Counted from the stretch's first letter, positions 1-8,817 are shown. The stretch: 64,000 nucleotides of DNA from Mucilaginibacter jinjuensis (GCF_028596025.1 NZ_CP117167.1:5394001-5458000), one strand, 5' to 3'. The notes: generated by a model from the sequence alone, not told the origin. Translations and numbers: made by a program.

Positions 1-843
1 GGCATGTTTAGGAAAGACCCTGCTGCAATGGATGAGTGGTCGGAAGGGAATGTAAAACTTTGTCACCAGCGCCAGGAACGGATATTGGCCGATGTTTACC
101 CGGCGCTTAAAGAAAACGGCTACCTTATATATAGTACCTGTTCTTATTCGGTTGAAGAAAATGAAAATATCCTCGATTGGCTTTGCGAAGCCTTCGGGAT
201 GGAAAGCGTACGTATTAATATAGATAGCAATTGGGATATTGTAGAAACCCAGAGTGTTGGGCATAAAGCCTGGGGTTATCGTTTTTATCCTGACAAAGTT
301 AAAGGCGAAGGTTTGTTTGCATCATGTTTGATTAAACGACAGGAAGCGCCCAAGGCATCAACCCATAAAAACAAATTCCAGAAACTGAATGCTAAAGAGA
401 TCGATCCACTGAGACCATATATAAAGGACAGCGAAAACTATCATTTTTTTAAAGTAGCTGACGATTGGATGGTGATCCCGGATATACATCGCGACAGTAT
501 GCTGGCCTTGCAGGATAAACTGTACATCAAAAAATCGGGCGTGCGAATTGGTAAACTGGCAGGCCGGGATTTAATCCCCGATCACGAGCTGGCATTAAGC
601 CTTATTATTAATAAAGATGAATTTCAGGAAACCGAGTTGACCGAAGATCAGGCTATAGCTTATTTACGCCGGGATAATATAGATATGGAAATCACACAAA
701 AAGGCTGGAGTTTGATGACTTATAAAGGTGAACCTTTGGGATGGGCTAAGTTATTGCCGAACAGGATTAATAATTATTACCCGAAGGAGTTGAGGATTAT
801 GTCTACTTTAGAAGCAAGAGACAAGAAACAGGAAACAAGATAA
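1..843 (+). CDS. RsmF/NOL1/NOP2/Sun-family 16S rRNA cytosine-C5 methyltransferase (3' part)
   Basis: The 5' part lies outside the window; the visible reading frame is open from base 1. It begins with G-MFRKDP, which normally follows the PCSGSG motif IV of RNA m5C methyltransferases, and continues to YSTCSYSVEENE near residue 47, which carries the catalytic cysteine of this SAM-dependent family. The remaining ~200 residues match the usual C-terminal RNA-binding extension of RsmF-like proteins. Inferred role: cytosine-5 methylation of rRNA in the cytosol. The last ten residues (EARDKKQETR) are encoded by a degenerate 7-nt array at 812-839, so the gene end looks extended by repeat sequence. The family call is firm; the exact target base is not visible. 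Confidence 0.9.
   Translation, partial: GMFRKDPAAMDEWSEGNVKLCHQRQERILADVYPALKENGYLIYSTCSYSVEENENILDWLCEAFGMESVRINIDSNWDIVETQSVGHKAWGYRFYPDKVKGEGLFASCLIKRQEAPKASTHKNKFQKLNAKEIDPLRPYIKDSENYHFFKVADDWMVIPDIHRDSMLALQDKLYIKKSGVRIGKLAGRDLIPDHELALSLIINKDEFQETELTEDQAIAYLRRDNIDMEITQKGWSLMTYKGEPLGWAKLLPNRINNYYPKELRIMSTLEARDKKQETR
812..839 (+). repeat. Degenerate 7-nt tandem array at end of rRNA methyltransferase gene
   Basis: Four consecutive heptamers: aagcaag, agacaag, aaacagg, aaacaag. The same purine-rich heptamer family recurs in gene ends and gaps at 13224, 22196, 32307, 40039 and 41669. Here the array is translated as the C-terminus of the upstream protein. Confidence 0.7.
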
Positions 844-865
844 GCACTTTCAAGGAGAGGAATTT

Positions 866-1363
866 TTATCTCATTAATAAATAATGGTGATGATAACTAT
901 TTATTTCCCTTATCATCCCAATATAATAGCCCAAGATGGAATTGAGAGATAAGACCAAAAGGACTAAAAAATCAATCGAAGCTAATCTAACCAAAAGCTT
1001 TCGGTCTATAACTTTAGTTACAATTCTTTGATAAAATATATTAATACCAATCAACCCGACACTAATAAGGAGAGATATTAATAAAAATCTTAACATTTCT
1101 TCTAAACATTGAGCCTGAAGTATTTTGATGGACGCTTCCCTTGTGGCTTGCTTAGGCCCTTGCGTTATAAGCGCCAATCGAAAATAAAATTCTATCCCAA
1201 CAAGGAAAACGAGCGAATTAATAAGGTATAAAACATTAAGCTTTATTTTCTGGCTCGCATTCTTGATGATATTGTATAATATCCCAGCAATCAAAATAAT
1301 CCAAATAATACCCGCAATTGAATAGATTATTTGATGGATAAGAAGAGCATCGGCTTCAGTCAT
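866..1363 (-). CDS. Hypothetical four-helix membrane protein
   Basis: I do not recognise this 165-residue protein. It has about four hydrophobic segments (residues about 15-33, 42-62, 90-112 and 128-147) separated by short basic loops, so it should be an inner-membrane protein. There is no signal peptide and no catalytic motif that I can name. It lies tail to tail with the rRNA methyltransferase and 56 bp ahead of the CoA-binding protein on the same strand, but nothing ties it to either. It is AT-rich compared with its neighbours, which may mark an accessory gene. The long clean reading frame and hydrophobic pattern support it being real. Confidence 0.65.
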   Translation of the reverse strand: MTEADALLIHQIIYSIAGIIWIILIAGILYNIIKNASQKIKLNVLYLINSLVFLVGIEFYFRLALITQGPKQATREASIKILQAQCLEEMLRFLLISLLISVGLIGINIFYQRIVTKVIDRKLLVRLASIDFLVLLVLSLNSILGYYIGMIREINSYHHHYLLMR

Positions 1364-1419
1364 ATTAACTATAATGTGATCATAGCTAATATAGAATTTT
1401 AGTTAATAAACTTCGAGCC

Positions 1420-1785
1420 TTAATACTCCCCCGTACTCAGCATCACCAGCGTGCAAGCAGATAAAGTCTCTATACCTTTCTCTCTCGCCATTCTGCGCAG
1501 CTCTCCGTTTTCGGTACCGGGGTTAAAGATGATGCGTTTAGGGTTTGTCGCCAATATATAATCGTACAGTGCAGGTTGGTTTTGGGGGCCAACATATAAA
1601 GTGATGGTATCTATATCATCGTGGATAGTTTCGGGCTTTTCAATTTCTACGCCGGCGGCCTCGCCGGTTTTAATGCCCACGTTAACTATAGTGTGTCCGG
1701 TTCGTACCAAACGGTTAGATGCTAAGTAAGCATAACGGCTTGGGTCGGGTGTCGCCCCTAATACTAATGTTTTTTTATCGGCCAT
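1420..1785 (-). CDS. CoA-binding domain protein (YccU family)
   Basis: This 121-residue protein is a stand-alone CoA_binding Rossmann domain. It opens with KKTLVLGATPDPSRYAYLA, the glycine-rich nucleotide-binding turn of the family, and ends with the typical FNPGTEN and CTLVML segments. Full length matches the family (about 120-140 residues). Proteins of this kind bind CoA or a related nucleotide and their physiological role is not settled. It is monocistronic as far as I can see, with 160 bp of AT-rich sequence before the divergent ECF sigma factor gene. Confidence 0.85.
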   Translation of the reverse strand: MADKKTLVLGATPDPSRYAYLASNRLVRTGHTIVNVGIKTGEAAGVEIEKPETIHDDIDTITLYVGPQNQPALYDYILATNPKRIIFNPGTENGELRRMAREKGIETLSACTLVMLSTGEY

Positions 1786-1965
1786 AATATTAATATACTC
1801 AAATATCGCGCCGTGGGTTTATATAGATGTCGGCCGGATGTAAAACCATGTAACAGAAAAGCTTAATTTTAGTCTATCAAAAACAATTTCAATTTATTTA
1901 AAATGTTCTCAAACCACAATCGTCTTCTCTATTAAAAGAGAATACAATTGGTTACAACAGCCCTA

Positions 1966-2526
1966 ATGCCCGAAGATAAAAACAGTCATACACTTAATAC
2001 CATCAAAGCGTATGGTAAAAGTCTGTTGGCTTTTATCCGCAGGCGGGTTAAGAACGATGCCGATGCCGAAGACATTCTGCAGGATGTATGGTACCAGTTT
2101 AGTTCTGTAGTAAATGCCGAGCCAATAGCGCAAACAGGTGCATGGCTTTATAAGGTAGCGCGCAATAAAATTACGGACAAGCACAAAAAGCGGTCGGAGT
2201 CATTAATTGAAGATCTGTTTATTGATAATGATGAAGACAGTGATGAAGGCACAGATTTTACCGCGATTTTAATGCCCGAAACCAGCACGCCCGAAACAGA
2301 ATATATGCGCAACCTTTTTTGGGACGAGTTATTTATAGCCCTGGACGAACTGCCCGAAGAACAAAAGCAAGCCTTTGTATGGCACGAACTAGACGATCTA
2401 TCTTTCCAGGAAATTGCCGAACTGACCGGCGAGCCTGTGCAAACCCTGGTATCGCGCAAACGCTATGCGGTTTTACACCTGCGCAAACGGTTGAAACAAT
2501 TGTATGAAGACATTACAAAATATTAA
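1966..2526 (+). CDS. ECF-type RNA polymerase sigma factor
   Basis: About 186 residues with the two-domain layout of extracytoplasmic-function sigma factors. Region 2 holds DADAEDILQDVWYQF and the -10 recognition helix GAWLYKVARNKITDKHKK; a variable acidic linker follows; region 4 holds ALDELPEEQKQAFVWHELDDLSF and a helix-turn-helix with LVSRKRYAVLHLRKRL. I start at the ATG at 1966; an in-frame TTG at 1948, preceded by aaaagag, would add six residues. The stop is 12 bp before a small membrane protein, which could act as its regulator or partner (inference), since no classical anti-sigma gene is present. Confidence 0.9.
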   Translation: MPEDKNSHTLNTIKAYGKSLLAFIRRRVKNDADAEDILQDVWYQFSSVVNAEPIAQTGAWLYKVARNKITDKHKKRSESLIEDLFIDNDEDSDEGTDFTAILMPETSTPETEYMRNLFWDELFIALDELPEEQKQAFVWHELDDLSFQEIAELTGEPVQTLVSRKRYAVLHLRKRLKQLYEDITKY

Positions 2527-2537
2527 AGATTAAAAAC

Positions 2538-2939
2538 ATGAAAAGAGTATTTTTTGAAGGACCAGCAAGGTTCATATTTATCCCGATAGCAGTGGCAGCT
2601 TTTCTGTCGCTCATCAGCTTAGTGGTTATGCAGTTATGGAACCATTTACTGCCCGATATTTTCCACGTAGGCGTAATTACCTTTTGGCAGGCCATGGGCT
2701 TGTTTATTTTAAGCAAAATACTGTTTGGCTTTGGTAAAGGCGGAGGCCGTTTCGGCAGGCCGGGCGGTGGTGCACCGTGGATGCGCAAACGTATGGAAGA
2801 GCGCTTTAAAAACATGAGCCCCGAAGAAAAGGCACGCTTTAAAGAACAAATGAAAAAACGCATGTGCGGCCCGCGCGGTTGGAGAGATTTTGATTGGGAT
2901 GATGAGAGTGCTGCCCACGAATCAACCCCGAATGTTTAA
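2538..2939 (+). CDS. Small membrane protein downstream of ECF sigma factor
   Basis: A 133-residue protein with two membrane helices (about residues 10-32 and 45-63), then a glycine-rich hinge (FGKGGGRFGRPGGGAPW) and a highly charged C-terminal segment with RMEERFKNMSPEEKARFKEQM. The charged part resembles Spy/CpxP-like helices in composition, but I cannot claim homology. It starts 12 bp after the sigma factor and is probably cotranscribed. Membrane topology next to an ECF sigma factor suggests a sensing or sequestering role, which is inference only. Confidence 0.75.
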   Translation: MKRVFFEGPARFIFIPIAVAAFLSLISLVVMQLWNHLLPDIFHVGVITFWQAMGLFILSKILFGFGKGGGRFGRPGGGAPWMRKRMEERFKNMSPEEKARFKEQMKKRMCGPRGWRDFDWDDESAAHESTPNV

Positions 2940-2957
2940 CAAAATATTAGCCACGTT

Positions 2958-3173
2958 ATGAATATACTGGTGTTTAAAACAAGTGTTACGCAAGCACAAC
3001 AAGTTAGTAAGGTAAAAACCTTACTAACTTCTATCCCCAATATTATTAAATGGAATTTTGATCTGGATGATCCGGAGAATATTCTACGGGTTATTGCCGA
3101 TCAGCTCTCTCCAAGACAGGTTGAATCTGTATTGCAAACCGCCGGCATCAGCTGCCAGGAACTGGAGGATTAA
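2958..3173 (+). CDS. Small HMA-like (ferredoxin-fold) hypothetical protein
   Basis: A 71-residue protein whose pattern of strands and helices (NILVFKTSV, then an amphipathic helix, IIKWNFDLDD, ILRVIA, a second helix) resembles a heavy-metal-associated beta-alpha-beta-beta-alpha-beta domain. The metal-binding CxxC of true HMA domains is absent, so metal transport is not supported. It follows the sigma factor and membrane protein at 18 bp and probably belongs to the same operon. Its stop codon overlaps by four bases the end of the convergent EVE gene. Confidence 0.7.
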   Translation: MNILVFKTSVTQAQQVSKVKTLLTSIPNIIKWNFDLDDPENILRVIADQLSPRQVESVLQTAGISCQELED

Positions 3174-3592
3174 TCAGGAAGCATTTGCTTTCTGATTAAT
3201 TCAAAATCAGCCTTATCTATTTCAAAAAAACCGAAACGGAAAGGATAACCCCAGGACTGCTTATTCTTGATAAAATCAAGGTCTGGAATAAGCGGCGCTA
3301 TCGGGGTTTCTACACAATCGCAAAACCTGATATTCCTGCGAAAAGGGATAAAAGTTTCAGACATTTTATGCTGATAGATCTCATCGTCAGTAACCTGCCC
3401 AATGGCTGTAAATGCCTGCACTTTCACATCACCATCTAAAAATTGTTTGGATGAGTAAATAAGGAGCCAATCGCCCGGCATCATTCGTTTAAGTGGAACT
3501 TCTTTGCCGTGGTTAATCTGAATAAAGCCACCGGCAGCAGCACGCAAAGCATGATCTTTTGATACAACAGTTATCCAATATTTACTTTCCAT
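3170..3592 (-). CDS. EVE domain-containing protein
   Basis: The 140-residue protein is a single EVE (PUA-like) domain: it starts YWITVVSKDHALRAAAGGF and carries MMPGDWLLIYSS and GQVTDDEIYQ, typical of the UPF0310/EVE family. EVE domains are thought to bind modified bases in nucleic acids. The length is normal for the family. It is 22 bp downstream of, and on the same strand as, the Lrp regulator gene, so the two may be cotranscribed. Confidence 0.88.
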   Translation of the reverse strand: MESKYWITVVSKDHALRAAAGGFIQINHGKEVPLKRMMPGDWLLIYSSKQFLDGDVKVQAFTAIGQVTDDEIYQHKMSETFIPFRRNIRFCDCVETPIAPLIPDLDFIKNKQSWGYPFRFGFFEIDKADFELIRKQMLPD

Positions 3593-3614
3593 AGCTAAGA
3601 AATATTAATTCAAC

Positions 3615-4076
3615 TTATATCGGGATGCTATAACCAACTTTAACCTTATCCATTACCACGTGGGTATAAAAATGCTTAACATTGGGGTTATCCATCAGCC
3701 ATTTTTTAGAAAAAGCCTCGTAGTGCTGCATATCCCTGGTGTTTACTATTAGAACAAAATCATAAGCACCTGTTACAAAATAACACTGCATTACTTCTGC
3801 ACAATCGCGTAGGGTAGCTTTAAATTTCTCTAATGCTTTGGAGTTGCCATCCTGTAATATCACATCTACCACGCAGGTTATGGTTAAGCCCGCAGCCTGT
3901 GGCGAAATGATGGATACATCAGCCTCAATAATTTTTTCATCGCGCAGTTTCTTGAGTCGGCGCTGCACAGCACTGGCACTCAGGCTAACGGCCTCGCCCA
4001 GTTCTTCGGCCGATAGTTTATTGTTTCGCTGCAAATGGTTCAGCAGCTTTTTATCATAGTCATCTGGTTGATGCAT
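3615..4076 (-). CDS. Lrp/AsnC family transcriptional regulator
   Basis: 153 residues. An N-terminal winged helix-turn-helix (DYDKKLLNHLQRNNKLSAEEL, SASAVQRRLKKL) is followed by an AsnC/RAM ligand-binding ferredoxin fold (residues about 65-150) with the usual VTGAYDFVLIV strand. Such proteins bind amino acids and form octamers on DNA. The gene is divergent from a class V aminotransferase with 114 bp between starts, a standard regulator-target arrangement, so control of that enzyme is a reasonable inference. Confidence 0.93.
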   Translation of the reverse strand: MHQPDDYDKKLLNHLQRNNKLSAEELGEAVSLSASAVQRRLKKLRDEKIIEADVSIISPQAAGLTITCVVDVILQDGNSKALEKFKATLRDCAEVMQCYFVTGAYDFVLIVNTRDMQHYEAFSKKWLMDNPNVKHFYTHVVMDKVKVGYSIPI

Positions 4077-4190
4077 CTTTTACCCGCTTTTATATTAAAA
4101 TTTGCCCGAATGCTGCGTGCTCCATATCGTATTTGCATAAATTAAGCAGGCACCCGGCAATAGCTTTGTTCATCAATAACAATAAAACAA

Positions 4191-5468
4191 ATGAACAAAT
4201 TTAATTCCGACAAAACATTACAACCTTTGGGATCGCACTCACTGGATTCTACGCCCGCTTTTTCTGATGAAGAAGTTGCAGCTTTCAGAAACGACACACC
4301 CGGCACGGCCAATGTAAATCATTTAAATAATGCCGGAGCAGGTTTAATGCCAAATGTAGTAACACAAGCAGTATTAGAACATATTACTCTCGAATCGCAA
4401 ATCGGCGGTTACGAAGCTTCTGCATTAAGAGCCGATGCTGTGCAGCAGTTTTATATACAAGCCGGTAAGCTGCTCAATTGCAAACCAACTAACATCGCCT
4501 TTACCGCCAGCGCAACTGACTCATACACCAGGGCTTTATCATCTATCCCATTTGAGGTGGGCGATATTATTTTGACCGATACAGATGATTTCATTTCTAA
4601 CCAAATCCAGTTTTTATCCTGCAAGAAAAGGTTCAATGTAGAAATTGTAAGGATAAAGGACGCTCCAGAAGGTGGTGTAGATTTAGCAGATCTCGAATAT
4701 CAACTAATAAAACTAAAACCCCGTTTGTTGGCCATAACGCATATTCCTACCAATTCAGGCCTCATTCAGCCGGTTAAACAAATTGCAGCAATATATGAGC
4801 TATACATCAGCACAAATCCCGGCCAAACCTGGTACATTTTAGATGCCTGCCAGTCGGCCGGGCAAATGAAATTGGATGTAGAGGAATTGAAGTGTGACTT
4901 TCTGAGCCTTACGGGTAGAAAATTTTTAAGAGGTCCTCGCGGAACAGGTTTCCTGTATATCTCCGACAAAGCATTGCAAGCCGGGCTCGAACCTTTATTT
5001 ATCGACATGCGCGGTGCCGATTGGGTAGCGAAGGATGAGTACCTACCCCAACCAGATGCCAAACGTTACGAAGATTGGGAATTTGCTTATGCCCTGATAT
5101 TAGGCATGAGCGAGGCCATTATATACTATTTAAATATTGGCGAAGATAAAATTTGGCAACAAGTTAAATACTTATCGGACTATACACGACGCGAATTGGC
5201 GGCCATAAATGGCGTACGCGTTTTAGACCGGGGATTGGAACAAGGCGCATTGGTTACCTTCCATATCAAAGGTTTTAAACCGGCAACTATTTTAGATGCC
5301 CTTAAAGAAAAGCATATTAATGTGGTACCCAGTTATAAAAGGTTTGCCGTGATCGATTTTGACAACAAGCAGGTTGAATGGGCTATCCGAGCTTCTCCAC
5401 ATTATTATAACACGCTATCAGAAATCGATCAGTTTATCGAGGCTATAAAAGAGATCGTTGCTAATTAA
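4191..5468 (+). CDS. PLP-dependent class V aminotransferase-fold enzyme
   Basis: 425 residues of the class V aminotransferase/cysteine desulfurase fold. NHLNNAGAGLMP near residue 44 is the substrate-side entry motif, YILDACQSAGQ carries the cofactor-binding aspartate and nearby glutamine, and the lysine in LTGRKFLRGPRGTGF should form the Schiff base with PLP. It lacks the C-terminal cysteine loop of SufS/IscS, so it is more like the isopenicillin-N-epimerase-like branch. The substrate is unknown. The divergent Lrp-type regulator suggests an amino-acid-related substrate. Confidence 0.88.
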   Translation: MNKFNSDKTLQPLGSHSLDSTPAFSDEEVAAFRNDTPGTANVNHLNNAGAGLMPNVVTQAVLEHITLESQIGGYEASALRADAVQQFYIQAGKLLNCKPTNIAFTASATDSYTRALSSIPFEVGDIILTDTDDFISNQIQFLSCKKRFNVEIVRIKDAPEGGVDLADLEYQLIKLKPRLLAITHIPTNSGLIQPVKQIAAIYELYISTNPGQTWYILDACQSAGQMKLDVEELKCDFLSLTGRKFLRGPRGTGFLYISDKALQAGLEPLFIDMRGADWVAKDEYLPQPDAKRYEDWEFAYALILGMSEAIIYYLNIGEDKIWQQVKYLSDYTRRELAAINGVRVLDRGLEQGALVTFHIKGFKPATILDALKEKHINVVPSYKRFAVIDFDNKQVEWAIRASPHYYNTLSEIDQFIEAIKEIVAN

Positions 5469-5489
5469 TACAGCCCATCTTAACTAAGA

Positions 5490-5972
5490 TTATCCGTTGA
5501 TGATCTTAGTTAAGATAGCTATTTGCCCTGCGTGGTAAATTTGATGCTGGATAAAACCATCCACCAATTCGGCATGGGTGGTAACCGGTTCACCGCCGCG
5601 CTCGTCGTTAATGGGCTCGTCCCATTGGTCGGCAGGCAGGTTGCGGATCGCTTTTACCAGGTTTACGTTAACCAGTTTCAAGTCCGATACCCAGAGCTTC
5701 CAGGTTTCTTCATCGGGAGTTCCGGGCGGGGGCCAATCTCCACTAACCGGGTTACCCGCTGTTTTGCCGTTCAGTCGGTCCAGCACTTCTTCTGTCCAAC
5801 TGAACATGTGGAGCACAATTTCGGCAATGGTATGCGCAGCTTTAGCCGGTCGTTCAAACGCAGCTTCAAAACTTACATTTTCTATAATCTCATATATCGG
5901 TGTACCGTACCAGGGCTCGCCATATAATACGTTGTCCAGTTTTTTCTCTAAAATTTCGGCCGTGGTGCTCAT
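5490..5972 (-). CDS. DinB family protein
   Basis: A 160-residue DinB/YfiT-type four-helix protein. The metal-site histidines can be seen in AAHTIAEIVLHMFSW near residue 50 and in FIQHQIYHAGQIAIL near the C-terminus, the usual His triad of the family. Members are putative metal-dependent hydrolases or thiol transferases; the reaction here is not known. The start codon overlaps the stop of the upstream flavoprotein gene by one base, so the two are cotranscribed. Confidence 0.9.
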   Translation of the reverse strand: MSTTAEILEKKLDNVLYGEPWYGTPIYEIIENVSFEAAFERPAKAAHTIAEIVLHMFSWTEEVLDRLNGKTAGNPVSGDWPPPGTPDEETWKLWVSDLKLVNVNLVKAIRNLPADQWDEPINDERGGEPVTTHAELVDGFIQHQIYHAGQIAILTKIING

Positions 5973-7522
5973 TAGTTTAAAAATTTAAATGCCGCATCGG
6001 CACAGTTAATCCCATCTATTGCAGCAGAAATAATGCCACCGGCATAACCTGCCCCCTCACCGCATGGAAATAATCCTGCAACCTGCGGGTGCTGCAAAGT
6101 TTCCTTATCGCGCGGCACTTTTACCGGCGATGAGGTGCGCGACTCTACCCCTACCAATATAGCCTCATTTGTATAATAACCTTTCATCTTTTTACCAAAC
6201 ACCGGTAAAGCTTTTTGCAAACGCTGATGGATCCAATCTGGCAATACGTTTACCAGATCAACACTTTTACAACCCGGCAAATAAGAATTTGTTGGCAGAT
6301 CGCGGGATATACGGCCTTCCACAAAATCAATCATCCGCTGCGCGGGAGCAACTAAATTGCCACCGCCCGCTGTAAAAGCCAGTTTTTCTATATCGTGTTG
6401 AAAATTCAACAGTCGGAAAGGATCATCATCCCTTCCCGGTACATCTTCGAGGTTAACCTGCACTACTGTACCTGAGTTGGCAAAAGGATTGTTACGCTTT
6501 GATGGGCTCCAACCATTAACCACAATTTCGTTATGATCTGTTGCGCAAGGCGCGATGATGCCGCCCGGACACATACAAAACGAGAAAACCCCGCGGTTAT
6601 CAACCTGCTCTACCAAACTATAATAAGATGGCGGCAGGTATTCACCCCTATCGGCACAATGATATTGCGCCTGATCTATAATCTGCTGCGGATGTTCTAT
6701 GCGGACACCCAGTGCAAATGCTTTGGCTTCTATCAATATATTTTGGCGGTGCAACATTTCGAATACATCGCGTGCCGAGTGCCCTGTTGCCAGGATCACC
6801 GCTTTTGCTTCGAGCTTTTCGCCTGATGAAAGTTCTACGCCTTCTATTTTACTGAAGTTGACCAACAGGTTTACTACCCTTGCATCAAACCTCACTTCAC
6901 CACCGGCATTTTCGATGGTTTCGCGCATGGCAGTGATAATTTGCGGCAGTTTGTTGGTACCGATGTGCGGACGGGCATCTACCAAAATATCTTCGGTAGC
7001 ACCGTGGTCGGTAAATACTTTGAGTACTTCATTTACATCGCCACGTTTAGTTGAGCGGGTGTAGAGCTTGCCGTCCGAATAAGTTCCCGCACCACCTTCA
7101 CCAAAACAATAGTTGGAGTCGGGGTTAACCAAGCCTTGTTTATTGATATTGGCCAAATCGCGGCGGCGTTGTTTTACATCTTTACCACGCTCCAGCACAA
7201 TGGGTTTCATCCCCTGCTTTATACATTGCAAAGCGGCGAATAACCCGGCAGGGCCTGCACCTATAATAATAACCGGGCGGGCTTCTTTCACATTGGGGTA
7301 ATTTACTACCTGGTGCTCCTGTGGTACAGGCTCATTGATATAAGCACGAACCTGCATACGGTAAACCACTTTACGGCCACGCGCATCAATAGAACGCTTT
7401 AATATTTTAATGCCGGTAATTTGTTGGGCGGGTGTTTTAAGCGCTGTAGCTGTAATGAGCTTTAGCGCCTCCATATCTTCATGTTGTTCGGGCGAACAAA
7501 CGATTTCTGTTTCTTTTATCAT
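5972..7522 (-). CDS. FAD-dependent oxidoreductase (COG2509-type)
   Basis: 516 residues. After an N-terminal domain of about 85 residues comes the FAD-binding Rossmann motif VIIIGAGPAGLFAALQCIK, then GEGGAGTYSDGKLYTR, and a second nucleotide motif in AVILATGHSARDVF. The C-terminal CGEGAGYAGGIISAA is the FAD-closing segment typical of this family of uncharacterised flavoproteins (also annotated NAD(FAD)-utilising dehydrogenase). Its length matches the family. It is the first gene of a two-gene unit with dinB. Confidence 0.9.
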   Translation of the reverse strand: MIKETEIVCSPEQHEDMEALKLITATALKTPAQQITGIKILKRSIDARGRKVVYRMQVRAYINEPVPQEHQVVNYPNVKEARPVIIIGAGPAGLFAALQCIKQGMKPIVLERGKDVKQRRRDLANINKQGLVNPDSNYCFGEGGAGTYSDGKLYTRSTKRGDVNEVLKVFTDHGATEDILVDARPHIGTNKLPQIITAMRETIENAGGEVRFDARVVNLLVNFSKIEGVELSSGEKLEAKAVILATGHSARDVFEMLHRQNILIEAKAFALGVRIEHPQQIIDQAQYHCADRGEYLPPSYYSLVEQVDNRGVFSFCMCPGGIIAPCATDHNEIVVNGWSPSKRNNPFANSGTVVQVNLEDVPGRDDDPFRLLNFQHDIEKLAFTAGGGNLVAPAQRMIDFVEGRISRDLPTNSYLPGCKSVDLVNVLPDWIHQRLQKALPVFGKKMKGYYTNEAILVGVESRTSSPVKVPRDKETLQHPQVAGLFPCGEGAGYAGGIISAAIDGINCADAAFKFLN

Positions 7523-7724
7523 AATGCTATTGCCGGGTTTTTATCCCGGATGATGCAAAGTTAGCAAAATCAGTTTTATTGCTGCAAAAGTGTTCGGGCA
7601 TGTACGCTTGGTGTACGGTAACGTACGGTTTTAATTGTCATTTCAAAATAAAGTAATTGATTTTCAAATACTTAACTAAATGGTGTTAAAATTGGCATAG
7701 GGTATATATCAAACAAACAATGTC

Positions 7725-8276
7725 ATGATCGCTGAAAATACATTATTACGGATTTGGGAAGGCTGCAAAGTTAACGACCGTAAACAACAAGAATTATTAT
7801 ATAAAGTGTTAGCCCCAAAAATGTTGGCCGTGTGCATGCGCTACACTACCGACCGTGATGAAGCACAGGATGTTTTACAGGAAGGCTTTATCAAAATCTT
7901 CAAAAATTTACACAACTACCGTGGCGAAGGCAGCCTTGAAGGATGGATCCGCAGGATAATGGCGCATACTGCTATATCTCGTTACCGCAAATTAAAACCA
8001 ATGATGCTGAGCGAAGAAATTTCTGAAAACAGCGTGCCTTGCTACGCATCAAACCAAAACAATAAAATGGAAGCGCAGGAACTGATGACCATTATTCAGC
8101 AATTGCCGGGCAACTACCGTTCTGTTTTTAACTTATATGCCATTGAAGGATACAGCCACCAGGAAATAGGCACCATGCTGGGTATTACAGAACTATTATC
8201 GCGCACTACCCTGCACCGTGCCCGTGGTATTTTGAAAAAGAAAGTTTTACAGTTGGAAGCTTATCAGGCTAATTAA
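7725..8276 (+). CDS. ECF-type RNA polymerase sigma factor
   Basis: 183 residues. Region 2 includes DEAQDVLQEGFIKIFKNL and GWIRRIMAHTAISRYRK; region 4 has LPGNYRSVFNLYAIEGYSH and a helix-turn-helix. The recognition helix reads GITELLSRTTLHRAR, whereas most Bacteroidota relatives have a GISEGTSKSQLSRAR-like sequence, so its target promoter may differ. No anti-sigma factor follows; the next item is the inverted-repeat-bounded cassette at 8287. A 200-bp AT-rich leader precedes the start. Confidence 0.92.
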   Translation: MIAENTLLRIWEGCKVNDRKQQELLYKVLAPKMLAVCMRYTTDRDEAQDVLQEGFIKIFKNLHNYRGEGSLEGWIRRIMAHTAISRYRKLKPMMLSEEISENSVPCYASNQNNKMEAQELMTIIQQLPGNYRSVFNLYAIEGYSHQEIGTMLGITELLSRTTLHRARGILKKKVLQLEAYQAN

Positions 8277-8286
8277 TTGTGATGCC

Positions 8287-8757
8287 TAAATGGACACGAG
8301 CTGCACGCTCGCGCCAGCATGGAGGCTATTTTCTAAATTCAATTACTTTATTGGTGTTGTATTTTATCAATGTGTACACCTCTGACCCTTTTCTCTTAAT
8401 TATAGAGTCACCAATACCTATCTGGTGATCTGTGTTATAACCACTACCAATATGATATGCACTATCTCCGACAGTGACAGTCGGAAATTGCTTAATATTA
8501 TATTCGATCCGTTCTACTCTCCCAGCGAATTCCAAATTTATATTTTTACGGTCAGCTTCATGATCTTCTTTAATCCCGTAAAATTCAAAAAAGCTGATTG
8601 CAACAATAATCAAAATAATAAAGGCGATTGTTTCCTTTTTTTTCAGTTGATAATTTTCTTTCATTGAAATACATCTTTAGATAGAAATGAACAAACTCTG
8701 GTATAGTGAAGAAGCAGTGCCCCGTGCCGGCGCAAACGTGCCGCTCATGTCCATTTA
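8287..8757. repeat. Cassette bounded by 36-bp imperfect inverted repeats
   Basis: The left arm (8287-8322, begins taaatggacacgagctgcac) and right arm (8722-8757, ends ccgctcatgtccattta) are reverse complements over 36 positions with six mismatches. They enclose one AT-rich minus-strand gene. No target-site duplication or transposase is visible. This may be a small non-autonomous element or a gene captured between two copies of a dispersed repeat. Confidence 0.75.
8326..8664 (-). CDS. Hypothetical membrane-anchored protein
   Basis: 112 residues, not recognised. An N-terminal basic stretch (KENYQLKKK) leads into one membrane helix (residues about 12-30, rich in Ile/Phe), followed by a polar domain with repeated short beta-strand-like segments (FPTVTVGDSAYHIGSGYN, GIGDSIIKRKGSEVYTL). 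This suggests an anchored extracytoplasmic beta domain. The gene is clearly more AT-rich than its neighbours and fills the space between the 36-bp inverted repeats, both signs of transfer. Confidence 0.65.
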   Translation of the reverse strand: MKENYQLKKKETIAFIILIIVAISFFEFYGIKEDHEADRKNINLEFAGRVERIEYNIKQFPTVTVGDSAYHIGSGYNTDHQIGIGDSIIKRKGSEVYTLIKYNTNKVIEFRK

Positions 8758-8763
8758 AGCAAA

Positions 8764-8796
8764 TAACCCCTTATAAACTATTGCCATAAGGGGTTA
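8764..8796 (-). terminator. Hairpin after the GH92 gene
   Basis: Perfect 10-bp stem taacccctta / taaggggtta (8764-8773 and 8787-8796) with a 13-nt loop, 22 bp past the stop of the minus-strand mannosidase gene. The following T-rich run on the minus strand is weak (ttattt). Confidence 0.6.
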
Positions 8797-8817
8797 AAGA
8801 TTCTTTATTTTCTAAAA

